From: Symsagittifera roscoffensis
Lineage: Eukaryota > Xenacoelomorpha > Acoela > Convolutidae
Reading direction: 5' to 3'
NCBI RefSeq assembly: GCF_963678635.1
Contig: NC_087066.1
Span: forward strand, 52,594,312-52,658,311
DNA length: 64,000 nucleotides
In this document: in pieces, positions 33,010 through 44,345 of the stretch
Position numbering within the stretch: the first letter of the stretch is position 1
How the letters are laid out: each line of letters starts with the position of its first letter
Made by a program: the position numbers and the translations under genes
Notes under the pieces: generated by a model
The model's database searches: none
Told to the model about the DNA's origin: nothing
What the model saw: the letters and a program-made list of their open reading frames with translations, nothing else

Positions 33010-33873
33010 TTTTATTTACAAAGCAATTCATTACATCTTTTACAGTATATCCCAACTGCGCCACTCCTTCGTAAAGGCTAGTTATTTTTTCATTTCTTTC
33101 GCTGTTCTTCCACTGATAGAGCAGATTCCCGTCCCTGGTCCAAACTCCATTAAAACGGTTATCCTGTTTCATGAATTTCATAAAATTAACCCTTGTACTA
33201 GTCAGATCTTCAAACACTTGAATTTGGGCACTCTGTTCATTGTCTTTGATTGCCTTCTTTTTCTTTTTTCGCAGAATTTTTATTTTCGCCACCCTTCTCG
33301 AGAAACGTACAACAATTGGTCGGTTTGCGTTGTTTGTCCGAGTTGGCAACCGATGCGCTATTGAAATATCAGCAGGAGTAACATTTACCCCAATGTTTGT
33401 TGCCAATTGGATAACATTGTTGATGGTCTTGTCATAATTTTCAAAAATGCTGTTACCATTCGAATCCCTTTGTACTTGCTCTGGAAATCCCAATATCTTC
33501 AAATTATCTCGCCCATTGTAATTCTCTAGCTGTTCGTCTTCGCACATGGCTTTCACGAGAGTAACCGTTTCACTATTTTTAGTTCTTTTCGTACTTCCCC
33601 AAGAATTTCGTTTTTTGCTGCAGTCAAAAGCTCATTGATCACTTGTCGAACTGTCCCTTTTAGATCCTCAGTCAACATTTTCACAATATCTGGAATTTTG
33701 TTTTCAATTGCCTTTTCAATGGTTGCTTCTAGTTTTTCTAATACGGGTTCTTCGTCTGGTGGGCTGAGAGCAGCACTTGTCTTTTTGTTGTCGGGTTTAG
33801 CAATTGGCGTCTGGTCTTGGAATCTAAGAGTGGGTGGATCAGTCGCGGTTTCATCATGTGATTCCATTTTCAC
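32969..33873 (-). pseudogene. LINE ORF1 (coiled coil and RRM-like)
   Basis: 33873-33553 encodes a segment with a heptad-like helix (EKLEATIEKAIENKIPDIV). An indel near 33560 shifts the frame, after which 33556-32969 carries NYNGRDNLKILGFPE, SIAHRLPTR and RPIVVRFSRR, typical of the RRM and C-terminal domains of L1/CR1-type ORF1 proteins, which bind element RNA and act as nucleic-acid chaperones. Confidence 0.8.
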
Positions 33874-33999
33874 TTCTCTGAAACTATTTTATAAGTTTAT
33901 CACTACAATTAGGAGAATCAATTTTCAAGCAAGTTCAATCAACGATACAGGAAAAGCATTGCAGTGAAAGATAGTGAACAGATAAAGAGACATATTTAT

Positions 34000-35853
34000 C
34001 ATGGAAAAAAATGTTGAAAAAATCATTAAAAAAACTTCATATGATTACCATGAATCAAATTTTTTTAGACCGCCTGAGAAAATATTGGGACTCCTTTAAC
34101 GAGCGGCAACTAAGCCAACAAAACTCGACTCCCATGATCGCTAACTTGCCAGAAGTACAGACAGTCTAGATTTTTTTCCAGGTAGATTTTTTTGCAGGTC
34201 TAGATTTTTTTGCAGGTAGTGTAGATTTTTTTTGCAGGTAGTCATCTTTTCAGAAACCCGAATCCATCAAATGGTTCCACTATATATGTATTTTTCTAAA
34301 TGAATGCTAGAGCACCAATTTTCTCTGTATGCTAGAGCACCAATAGCCCAGCTTAGTTCTTAACTTTTCGTTCATTTCTGACTTTTGGCGCGTTGCGGTT
34401 TCCCCGACATTAGAACTGTGCCAAAAAACTTACAATACAAGCAATTGTTTGAAGACTCCGCAATAATTTAACGAAAGGCTTCTACCAACAAGCTTTGTTA
34501 TCTTGTCGAACATCTTGTTTCAAATCTGAGCTCCGTACTGTGCACCTAAAAATCACAATTTGGCCTTGTACTCACACTTAAAGCCAGCTGCCAACAAAAC
34601 ACCAGCTTTTGTCCATCGCATGAAAAAAATGTAAAAATGGAGGTAAAACGGAACTTCCCATTCCAAATTGTTTAGAACTTCGGAAACCAACAACTTACAA
34701 TAAGAACTTAATTTCTCTCTTGATCTTCTAAATAGCGGAGAAATATTTCGAAAGCAGTGCGATAATACCGAAAAAAAAATGAAACCTATTGAGTCAGAAG
34801 AACCAATTGGTTTTATTGGAGAATCTACAGAAATTGTTACAAAGTTTTGCTTATGAAAAAATAAAAAACGCTAGCAGACAAACGCTTGTTTAAATCCTAG
34901 CTCGCACAGTATGTGCTCGACAAATTAGTGCTCAATTTTTGCATGAGTGTACTGTTTGAAATATTTTTAGAGGCTAAATAGCATCTGCTTTATTGATGAC
35001 CGATGTTTGGATGACAGAAAACTGCCATAGCGCAGTTGTGAAGAAAGAAGATTCGGCCTCTCGCAATCAGATGTTTCAGTTTGAGAAGCAGTGATTTCTT
35101 TTTCCACGCCGATTTAATTTTTTTTCATGCCTTTTAAAACCTTGCTGCGCCTCAGGATAACAAATTAATTGTAGCCCTTGACGATTTTGAAAACAAAACG
35201 ACAAAACAAAATGAGTGTTTTTTGTTTCTTCAAAAACAATGAACTATAACAAAACTTGACAATATCTAAACTGGAAACACTTTTGAATTAAATTTGAATA
35301 AAAAACTATGAAAAAGCCAAAGTACCAAAACCTAAATTGCAATTTCAAAATTATTTGAGAAGCTTTGGAAACTATTGGAAACGAATTTCGGTTGCATGAA
35401 CTAGAGGGAGATAATTGTGTTATAAAATGCTACGCAAATTTTTTCGGGGAAACTATAATTAGAAAAAATGATCATTAAAGCCGACAATGTTAGTCATTCG
35501 AACAGATATTTAACATTCGAATACATATTCAACAAAGCGATGTAGTTGGCTTGCAAAAAAAAAGTTGAAAGTAAGGCAGCAAAAAAGCAGCGAATACAAA
35601 TAATCATAAAACAACAAGGAAATTTTATGAGAAGAAAAATACCGCAAAACTACTGGAAAAAACTATTAAAGGATGCAGAGTATTTTTTATGGACTATTAA
35701 GCTAAAATTAAAAACACTGCATGCATATGACTGCATGCATATGGCTTGTACTGCATGTATATGACTTCGTGCAGAAATCTGTGAACAAAGTTCCCATCTG
35801 GAGAAAAGGACTGGCACCCGGTTGCAACCTACTTGCTGTCGCAAAAGTATTTA
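34000..35853. other. AT-rich DNA with short tandem repeats, no gene
   Basis: 34165-34245 holds three or four loose copies of CTAGATTTTTTTGCAGGTAG. TGCTAGAGCACCAAT occurs twice (about 34305 and 34329). 35715-35765 has repeated ATGCATATG motifs. No exon was recognised. Confidence 0.55.
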
Positions 35854-36685
35854 CCAGGTTTGACCAAAACTTATTATTATACAATTTTTATATATGAGAA
35901 ACTTCTTGTCATACAATTTTATACAATTCCATACGTTCAGAAAATTGTATGAAATCTCTATGATAAGCATTTTTCCATTTATGAAAATTGTATGATAGCT
36001 GTTTTTCCATAAATCAAAATTGATTTTTTGTTTCTAAATTTAATTTCTGAAAAATTTTGGGTTGTGTTTGTAACCGAACACAATTGACAAAGATCTTAGT
36101 TTACTCAAACACCAAAATTTTTGGCAACATTTTTCAACGGTAATCGTTTTGCAAATTTCATTTTTCATATTATCAGACATTGATCAAGGCTTACATAAAC
36201 ACGCCATACAAAAGAAATTGAAAAAAGTTATAAAGCGAAAAGGAAAAAAACAACATAAGTTTATCCAGGATGACTACGTTATGCAAAAAAAAAATTTAAC
36301 TTTTCAAACGAAAAAAAAATTCGGAATATGTTTTTTTCTTACAAAAATCGATTTGCGGTTGAAAAAAAAAACAAAAACACTTTTGGGGCAATTTCAAAAT
36401 TACTTTCAAAAAAATTTTTGTGTCGTCATCAAAAAAATGGTAGTCATACAATTTCCATATATGGGAATCGCATGATAAGCATTTTTTTCAAATAAAAACA
36501 AAAACCTCGGTTTTTTATCAGCAGATTGTTTTATTAGAATCAAACAGCCGCAGAAATTACTTTATATTTTTTTCAACCGTTTTTCAAAAGTGTATGGAAA
36601 TTGTATGACAAGCATATTTTTCCACACACCTAATACATGGAACAACTGTATGATAAGCATTTTTGGTGTATGGAGGTCAACCCGG
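35854..36685 (-). repeat. Palindrome-rich MITE, copy 3 (inverted)
   Basis: The ends are CCAGGTTTGACC and GGTCAACCCGG; a TA precedes the left end. The internal motifs match copy 1 in reverse order (for example GGTGTATGGAGGTCAACC at the right end against GGTTGACCTCCATACACC at 7244). Copy 1 and copy 3 share internal sequence such as ACACGCCATA or its complement, so they are full-length relatives, while copy 2 is shorter. Confidence 0.75.
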
Positions 36686-36989
36686 TTAGAGAAAAAGATA
36701 TGGAGAATTTTCATTAGAAATTTGTTCTTTTTCCGTTTCCTCACCATCATTAAAAAAAAAACATAATGTTCACGTTGTCCGATTGTTATAAAAATTGACG
36801 CGCGGATTAACTATGCCATTTATGTGAGGTGAGCTGGTGAATAAGACAACAAGCCGAATATTTTTTTGCTTATACTTAGAAAAACAATGAACCGGTGTTT
36901 CACACAAATCAACTAAACTTTTTTCCGTTATACAGAAACGCTCTAGTATTCAGAAAACATCATAAAATTGACGGCTATTGTGTATGAGA

Positions 36990-37231
36990 GTGAATGAGTG
37001 TATATAAATATTTCAAAAATTTTCTAAGAGAAAGAAAACAAACACTTTTTAGCTCTCTTATTAATCAGTAATATCGACAGATTTGTTGTTTTAAATTGCA
37101 TTATTAGTTTGCTTTACATCGCCAAAATCTTAACTATTGAGACAATCCACTACATTCAGAAGGTTTTTGAGGAAAGGAGTCCGGCGTATTGGGATTTGTG
37201 TGAAGTAACTTGCCCACTTGAAAGACTCAAG
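36990..37231 (+). CDS. Possible exon, donor at 37232
   Basis: A frame with no stop runs through IHYIQKVFEERSPAYWDLCE and ends with CPLERLK at a strong donor (GTGAGT at 37232). The 3' part (37140-37231) has coding-like composition. No start codon or clear acceptor is fixed; an acceptor could be CATTCAG ending at about 37158. No partner exon with compatible phase was found with confidence. Confidence 0.25.
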
Positions 37232-37679
37232 GTGAGTTGTTCGTTTTTTAAGAATGTGTTTTTTTAATAAGGCAAACGGCACTTTTCGTTTTTTTTAAAA
37301 TCGCGTATTTTTATAGATCATCAAAATTTTAAGCTTTTTGTGTTTCGCCTTACTTACCGGCTGTTTGCGCAATTACCATTAATATGCTCACAAACTTGTC
37401 ATTTGAAACAGCACCAACAAAACTTCGGCGAAGACTTAATGAAAAAATCCTAATGAACTACTAATTTGAACTACCGATATCAATTGGTTGATGGTAAATT
37501 TTGAGTCAGGTAGTAAAAGAATTTCCAATTCGTTTGTTTCATTCACTTTGAAACCATTTGAGTGCAGGATAAATGATCTCATAAAAATCACTCGCTTTCC
37601 GCTTTTAGCATCAAACATGAAACCTTCAAACTGCGCAAAATTAATCCAAAAATTTTCCAAATAAGCAAATTAAAACCCC

Positions 37680-38330
37680 ATATTTTTAAGAAAAATGGTT
37701 TCAGAAAAAATATCCGTTTGCATTTAAACTCAGTATCTTTATTGGAGTATAAAAAATTTTTGTTAAAAAAGAATGTCGATAGCCAAATTTAATCTGAACA
37801 AAAAAAAATATCACAGGCATAAAAACTCCGTTACTTTTTTTGAAAACAATAAACATAAATTTTGCTTTCTTCTCTTTTTGCTAATTCAGTTGCAAATTTA
37901 ACTTTTTTAACTTGAATTGTCAACATTTAGTTTACTGTGATTCTAAAACAAGCTTGACTAATTCGTGAAATATATAATTTAATAATAATAATTTATAAGA
38001 ATTTATTAGAATACATATTACCGCGCGTAAAGTGTCCCAAAAATTGTAAATTTTAAACCTCCATAATTTTCAAAATTTGATTAAGGTGAAAAATCTTTTC
38101 AAAGCTAAGCTCTACCAACAATGTCTTTCGGATGCTAGATTTTTTTCTAACATCTAAAAAGTATTGTTGGTGGAACTCAGCTTTGAAAATATTTTCAACT
38201 TGTTAAAAGAAACGCTGAATCAAACAACGGATTCTGCCTGAATACAAAAACCACGCCAAGCTTATTGATTCCATTTTCTTCTGCGAAAGTTGGAAAATTT
38301 CCAATGATAAAACTTTTCAACTAAAAAAGA
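37680..38330. repeat. Foldback-family relatives with a short inverted repeat
   Basis: CAAAGCTAAGCTCTACCAACAAT (about 38098) and ATTGTTGGTGGAACTCAGC (about 38163) face each other as the arms of a hairpin. Flanking motifs (CTCAGTATCTTTATTGG, GAAAGTTGGAA) are diverged versions of the foldback family at 1506-4800. Confidence 0.5.
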
Positions 38331-38681
38331 AATATGAAAACATCTGTTGCTTCGGGCTCAATGAACCAATTAAAATTATACGTTCTAAATCGGTAAGTTT
38401 ATTTGAAGTTGATAGAAAAAATGGTAGTTTTTACGGCATATGACTTGCAGTATCAATGAAGCAGATCCGTTGCCTCGGAAATTCCCTTAATTGATACTAC
38501 TTTTGAACACTTGTATAGAATAGTTTAAACGAGTCTTCATGCTTTTATTATTATAAGTTATTACTTGTCTTGAGTATTCAATTTGAGTGATCATTTTTTA
38601 TAACTTAGACGATTTTTTAACAAAAGCTTGGATTTGAACAGCATTCCTAAAAAACTTTATTAGAATTCGACAGCAAGAAAA

Positions 38682-38954
38682 ATGTCGACAAAAAATCCTC
38701 TTTCAAACCAAAAAAGGATGAATAGTCCAGACCCAGCAAGGTCCAGTAAAACAAAAACTAAAGAAAAAGAGACAGAAAAATTAAAGACGGAATCCAAAAC
38801 GAGCCCGAAGAAAGGAAAGACAGCAGATGAAAAACGGAAAAAGCAGATGCATCGACTGATTTCTATCGCCACCAAAAGTTTGGAGGATTTGAGCATGGAC
38901 CGGGTATCAATCCAAAAACAGCAAAAATGCCCACTAAACTACTGTGATCAGCCG
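38682..38954 (+). CDS. First exon of a small Lys-rich host protein
   Basis: The ATG at 38682 opens 91 codons to CCG at 38954, followed by a consensus donor GTAAGT. The peptide is rich in Lys, Ser, Thr and Glu (KTKTKEKETEKLKTESKTSP) and becomes mixed helical (MHRLISIATKSLEDLSMDRV), ending CPLNYCDQP. Joined to 39187-39264 in phase 0 it gives 116 residues. The low-complexity basic N-terminus suggests a disordered nuclear or cytoskeletal protein; no family recognised. Confidence 0.6.
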
Positions 38955-39186
38955 GTAAGTCACTTTGGTGCGGCATACAGCTCTGAATAAAAAAATTAGG
39001 CCCTTATATCATTTCCTTCGAATACATCTGATTGCAACCTGAAATTTGCAAACCCAAGCAAGACAATGTAACAAAAATGATATGTATTATTTTTTTGCAA
39101 GACGAAAGAAAAAGTAGTGTTCTAAAGGAGTATTCCAGACAGCATTTCTCAATCGGAGGGTAACTTGCCCTTCTGATCTGTTTCAG

Positions 39187-39264
39187 GGCAAAAGTTGGCT
39201 GAATGAGTCTCAATGTCTGCTCGAGCAAATCCACGGCTCAAACTCCAAGCTGCACAAGAAGTGA
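39187..39264 (+). CDS. Second, probably last exon of the small Lys-rich protein
   Basis: Acceptor GATCTGTTTCAG ends at 39186 and the exon opens in phase 0, matching the upstream donor. 25 codons (GKSWLNESQCLLEQIHGSNS, then KLHKK) run to TGA 39262-39264. The intron is 232 bp. No AATAAA follows closely, so this could instead be an internal exon with a weak donor near 39261. Confidence 0.5.
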   Translation, partial: GKSWLNESQCLLEQIHGSNSKLHKK

Positions 39265-39364
39265 TGAAATTATGCAATTTAATAATGATACTGATATTTA
39301 GTAATTAAGATAATGAAATTAAGCAAGAAAGAAAATAGGCAGCTCGAAAACTGCCATTCAAACC

Positions 39365-39740
39365 ATGGGCGGATCTAGGATTTTTTCGAGGGGGGGAGGG
39401 GGGCGGATTTTCAAAAAACTTTCAACAATTTTGACGACTCCTTTTTAGTTCAACCAAATTGATTTTCGGAGTTCTCCTTAAGCACTAAAAGACGATGTTT
39501 TGACCAAATTTTCTCACATGTCAAAAAAGCAGTTTTTGGGCTTTTTTTGGAAAATTTTTACAAAAAAAATTGTGTTTTTTGGCGCGCGCTCCCCCTCAAA
39601 ATTAGTATATATTGGCGCCAGAGGCGCCTTTGAGAAAAATTTTAGTGTCGGTCGGCTAGAAATGGATTTCTTAAAAAGTACCAAAGGGGGTAAAGTACCA
39701 AAAAGTATCTATCAAAATGTAATACTTCATACTTAAGAGC
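39365..39740 (-). repeat. G-family MITE, inverted copy
   Basis: GGGCGGATCTAGGATTTTTT with a following G run marks one end. The core at 39575-39700 is the reverse complement of 770-870 (GGCGCGCGCTCCCCCTC, TATATTGGCGCC, GGCGCCTTTGAGAAA). Another, direct, copy follows at 39741-39950 (GATTTAGGGGGACACCC). Confidence 0.7.
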
Positions 39741-39998
39741 AGGGGAAGATTTAGGGGGACACCCTTGGGGGTTTTGAACCCCTCACTAATCAAAGGACCC
39801 AAGCCTTTGGTTCTATTTTATGACATCAATTTTCGGCGACCAACCCTAAAAATTTTCTAGAGGCGCTTTCAATGCCACTTTATAAAAATTTTGTAGAGGA
39901 GCGCGCGGTCAAAAAATTACCAAAAAAATGCCCAAAACAACATTTTTACCTGTTTTTTTCAAATATGGTCTTCAAATTGTCATCGTTTTTGTGTCCAG

Positions 39999-40171
39999 CC
40001 TGCAATGAAGATACTCGGACGGTAGAGAAATGGATTGAATTTCAATCCAAATTAGCAGATGATCGGGATCTTTTTCAAAACACGACTCAAAAACGCGCCA
40101 AAAAATTTTTTGATGAGGAAACCGCCCTGTCGATTGCGTCAGCCAGGATAACATTCCTGGCTGCAAAATAG
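39999..40171 (+). CDS. Terminal exon of a host gene, upstream exons not assigned
   Basis: Acceptor TTTTTGTGTCCAG ends at 39998. The frame begins with two bases of a split codon and runs 57 codons to TAG 40169-40171. Peptide: CNEDTRTVEKWIEFQSKLAD, then a charged helical tail ending ITFLAAK. AATAAA occurs at about 40253, 80 bp past the stop, a good polyadenylation signal. Its phase does not fit the exon ends at 38954 or 39264, so either an unseen exon lies between or it belongs to another gene. Confidence 0.5.
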
Positions 40172-40339
40172 TCTTTAAACACATGCATAAACACACAGAA
40201 GCAGTCTGAATGAATATCTACAATTTACATTCATTTTAGGCTAGAGAAAACCAATAAAAATCTGAAAGTATTGAGCCAATAAACCTACCCAAAAAAGTTT
40301 AATAAAGAAAAAATAAGTGTATAACGAAATAGATAAGTA

Positions 40340-42480
40340 GAACTAAAAAAAATCTTTGTTATGAACCGGAATGCGGCATCATTGGACCCTCATCTTGCTG
40401 TTTGCGGGCTAGCTTATTGCCTTATAGACTTTTCATGTAGGAAACCAGTCTCAATAACAAATCAGTACACATTTTCCGACCAAAACAGTAAGAGGCGAAA
40501 CAGTAAAAATTAGCTCTTGCAGTGTAAAAAAAAATTAAATGTAAAAGAGAATTCAAAAAAAGCCTAAGTAAAGTTTTTGTTATCAGCCGGAATCGAATCA
40601 AGGACCTGTAAATTTGGAGTCTCATACCCTCGCATCAGATTCACAGTCGCTTTGCACTGTACAAACATTTGCCACCAATAAAACTGATAACAGATGTAAT
40701 TGAATTCTTAACAATCAAACATTTGTTGCGAGGTTGGTTGAAACAATTTTGATTCATGAAAAACCTTTATGCTCGCTTGTGTAAAGACCAAAAACAAACG
40801 TCGTTATTTCGATACCACACTAGAATTTTTTCACGACAACTCAGTTTTATATTCTAGGCAACTTGGTTATTCCTTAAAATACCTTTGCAAAAACTTTTGG
40901 TACTTTGTGTACGACCATTAAAAAATGGGAAGGAATGTTTAATCGGGTCCGTAATTTTTTTTTGTTTTCCACTAAAAATCAGGTACCAAAAATAATCATC
41001 GGAATGGGTCGAGTGATATATCATATTAAAGCTCTTCCAGTCTTGATTCGAACGACATCAAAAAAATTTCCCAGTATTGTGAAACACAGCTGGAAAAAGG
41101 TTGATTTATATTCTGAATTTGAGCGAGCAGGCTTACAATAACTTTTTTCAATAGACTACAATTACTTGATTTAAGCCGTGAAAATTAAGTTTTTTGAGTT
41201 TTTAGCGCCTTTTTTGAATCTTCAAAAACCATGTGATCGGGTGATTTAGTTATTTTTGTCTTCACGCAAAATCAGATAATAAAAAACCATTGGACTGGGT
41301 TGAGTGATATATCATACTAAAGTCCTTTCAGTCGTGATTTGAAGACTAAAAAATTTGCAAAAACTTTCCCATTGCCCAGAAAAAATGGTTTGAAATTTTT
41401 AAATTTTCGTGTAATTTCGACCAAAATAACTGTAGATAACTTGTCATGTTGGTCATTTAGGCTCTAAAACTTGATTTTCTAAATGGAAACTAGTTTTGAA
41501 AATTATATTTGGCACTTCCCCGGCAAGAGCAAATCAAATTTGTTCGTTATTCTTTTTTGTTCGTTATTCTTTTTTGGAAGACAACTGTTGTCGAGTGTGC
41601 CTAATTTACTAACTTTTTACGCCTTTGTTTAGTTTTACACAGAGGCGAAGGTGTGCTTTGCAATTACAAGTGAGGAAACTGCAAAAAAAAACTCAAAACA
41701 GGTAAACAAAGTGAAATAAAGACTAAAAATACACTTTGAGAAAAAATATTAGTGATATTAAGAGTATCACTCGTAAATTACTAAAACTAGTCACCAATAA
41801 GCAGCTACAGTTTCTATCAAATTGCCAATGCTAAAAAGCAAAACATCGACCAAAAAAAACTATTTTAATGTTCCGGGTTTGAACTTTCTACCAATTGACT
41901 AGGAGCCTCACGTCCTCGCATCTGCGCCACTGTCTCTTGGAAGTGAACTAGTGGCCCAGCTAGTGCTGAATATACCTGTTTAAATACTTTTAGTTATATT
42001 TTGTGCTGATAACGAAATGCTTAGTTTTCAAAAACTGACATTATGAAAAATCCTAGCAATTTCTATGCTTAAGTAGGGGATTAGCCGCTGAGTTAAGGAA
42101 GAAAAAAAACTACTCATTCTTTTAATTGAAGTCGTTATATCAGTTGTGGTGAATAAGTTTTTAAAAAATAACTAAGATTCCAAAAAAAAACGATCAAAAA
42201 GTTCAAAAAACTGACTTTTCTTAAATCCGTAACTTTTCTTTTTAAAGCATGTGAAAAGGCTTTTATGCAGTTCTTGGTATTCTCATAGTCATAAATGACC
42301 ATCACTGAGAGTTAGTTTCACCCAGATGCACTATTCTTAGAAAGTAACAAGTTGCCTAGCTACCCACCTTACGAATCCAAGCTTTTAAAATCCCCGGGTA
42401 TGAACTCTTCCTAAGATTACATCATAGGATCCACAGTATTAAAACATTGTGGCGTTTACCATTCATGGCAACTTCGGGAA
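40340..42480. repeat. Dispersed repeats and tRNA-like fragments, no gene
   Basis: 40990-41200 and 41280-41480 are two copies of the family seen at 9375. 40370-40440 and 40565-40660 are two similar blocks (GTTATGAACCGGAATGCGG against GTTATCAGCCGGAATCG). 41870-41950 on the minus strand resembles a tRNA or SINE head (GTGGCGCAGATGCGAGG..GTTCAAACCCGG). None folds into a complete tRNA. Confidence 0.45.
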
Positions 42481-42483
42481 AGC

Positions 42484-42873
42484 TCATTTTCCACAAATAG
42501 CTTTCTCAACATCAGGGGATCTGTAGAACACAGTCCCCCGTTTCTGGTCTCCACTAACACAGAAAGTTGTACCAAAAGTCGACTCTATCCGAAGACATGC
42601 GAGAAAACTAATGATACTTGATCTGGTGGCTTTCAAGGCCGGATCCAGCCGGGGCATGTGCAATACAAAAATGTCGAGTGACTCCCAAGGCTTGCGTTTG
42701 CCGAAGCAAGGGTCCCCAAGGTTCGCACTTACGTCTTTGAGCACTGGGCAATGCGGCGTGTGACGTTTGCAGAAATGGCCTCGTTGGATGAACAGTCGGT
42801 GACATATTGGAAGCACGTGATCCAATACATCGGACAGGTAATAGGAAATACAAATACCTGCCCGCCAGCCCAA
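42484..42873 (-). CDS. Uncertain ORF with a C-x6-C motif (possible HhH-GPD/endonuclease III remnant)
   Basis: The DNA from about 42480 to 42900 is richer in G/C than its surroundings. On the minus strand 129 codons are open. One segment (CHRLFIQRGHFCKRHTPHC) resembles the start of the Fe-S loop of endonuclease III/MutY-type glycosylases (C-x6-C followed by P), but the third and fourth cysteines are absent and a consensus donor (GTAAGT) follows at about 42733. On the plus strand the same DNA has an open frame behind a CTAACACAG acceptor and a donor at about 42838, so the coding strand is not settled. It sits directly before the tandem array. Confidence 0.25.
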   Translation of the reverse strand: MGWRAGICISYYLSDVLDHVLPICHRLFIQRGHFCKRHTPHCPVLKDVSANLGDPCFGKRKPWESLDIFVLHMPRLDPALKATRSSIISFLACLRIESTFGTTFCVSGDQKRGTVFYRSPDVEKAICGK

Positions 42874-43924
42874 AAGCTTAGACCAAATCTCCAGAATATA
42901 CCGGGGTAGATCCGATTACTGCCAACCCCACCGCAACGGACTACACCACATGGATTTTTCTAGGTCTATATCAGCTTGTGTACAAACAAAATAGGGTAAA
43001 ACAGATTGCGCAGGGAAAATCTTAGGATCATATTAGTTTGAATGAATCATCAACCTCAGAATCAGCTTATTGTTAGGAAAAAAAGAATAATTTTCCAAAA
43101 AACGGTCAAAAATTTGACATTTTCTAAGGCCGTGTTTTTTTTCGCAGCAAAGTTTCGCATTATTGATTGTTTTTCTGTCGCTTAAACTCCTAATTTCCGA
43201 TTTGGCCGTGTAGTTTTTGATTTTAAAATGGGCTTGTTTGAGGCCAAAATTTTTTGTCTACCAAAATTAGGGAATAGCCGCTTGAGAAGGGGAGATCCCC
43301 ATAATTTGTTCTCTTGATTGAGATTTGAGCATTCAATATTCAAAGTAAACCAAAAACGAAGCAGTATCAATGGCTTTTAAATGCTCATGCTTAAACAAGC
43401 TTAGGAATGATTAACTTGAAACAAATCAAAAATGCCACCAAATGAGTATTTTTATTTGCGAATTGAGTTAGAAAAATACTTCGTAATGCTCTGCTTGTGT
43501 AATCAGCACACCAGGTACAAAATAGGACACTAATTTGAAGAACTTAATAAATCGAATTATCTTTATTTGTAGTTTTCACGAGTATGACCGAAACATTCAG
43601 TTCTACTTTCACGTAAATGACTTCCCGTATTCAAATTTATAATTTTCCACTTCCCCACATAAGAGCTTGTAAAATTAATAATACAGGAATTAGGAAAACA
43701 GTTTTAGTCAAGAGCTTTGAACTATGATTCTTGTTGGCTGATTGAGCCTCCCACTGACAGTATAGGACAAAATTTCACGTATATATATTTTTTAAGTACA
43801 TCTGTTCTGACTTTTTCTGTTTTTATGTGTATTTGATTTTGTTTGGTACTATGCTTTTGCTGTTTTTAACCCGCCTTTCCAACCTCCGGTCATCCTTCCC
43901 TCTCAGAATTTTAGAGTTTGAAAA

Positions 43925-44345
43925 ACTTCTTTAGATTTACACCTTTTGAGATTTCAGAAGTCATTTACCTTTTTTTGTGCCATTTGCATTAGTTATTAGA
44001 AGGCAAAAAATTACTTCAAGTCAAATTATTTGCAATGAGCTTTATAAGACTCAAACTCAAACTGCGATACACTAAATTTGATTAAAAAAATTTTCTTTTC
44101 TGCTAAAAAAAAACTAGGACAACCCCTAAAGTGTCTTTACATCGTTCATTGACATTTAATCACGCCTGGAGGTACTGAGATAATTTAATTTGTCATCAAT
44201 CTTCCATTTTGCAGTGCAAGTCATCATTTTTTCACTGGTTCGATCGGATTACAACTGGGTGATAAATTGTTGCGTTATGGGTTGAACATACGACGATACT
44301 GCGACCAACGGTGTGCGTTTTTCGCTTAAATCCTCCAGGGTTTTT
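43925..44345 (+). repeat. Sub-repeat A of the array unit
   Basis: From TTTTGAGATTTCAG to TTTTTTTGATAACTTCTAG. It is similar, base block by base block, to sub-repeat B at about 45595-45873 (shared CATTTAC, GTGCCATTTGCA, TCATTGACA, TACTGAGATAA and TTTCGCAG or TTTTGCAG). In units 1-3 B is cut off at the unit junction, but after unit 4 (60900-61305) B runs on to the same end as A. Confidence 0.7.

Larger units (their letters stand above)
29800..33900 (-). mobile_element. Decayed CR1/Jockey-like LINE
   Basis: On the minus strand the order is ORF1 (coiled coil plus RRM-like domain), endonuclease and reverse transcriptase, as in CR1/Jockey-clade elements. There are no LTRs. Several frameshifts separate the open pieces. 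The 3' end is uncertain: a 92-codon frame at 29812-30090 follows the RT and may be 3' UTR. Confidence 0.88.

Noticed and set aside
35546-35764. Lys-rich 72-residue ORF
   Set aside because: Composition follows A-rich DNA, and the 3' part is an ATGCATATG short repeat.
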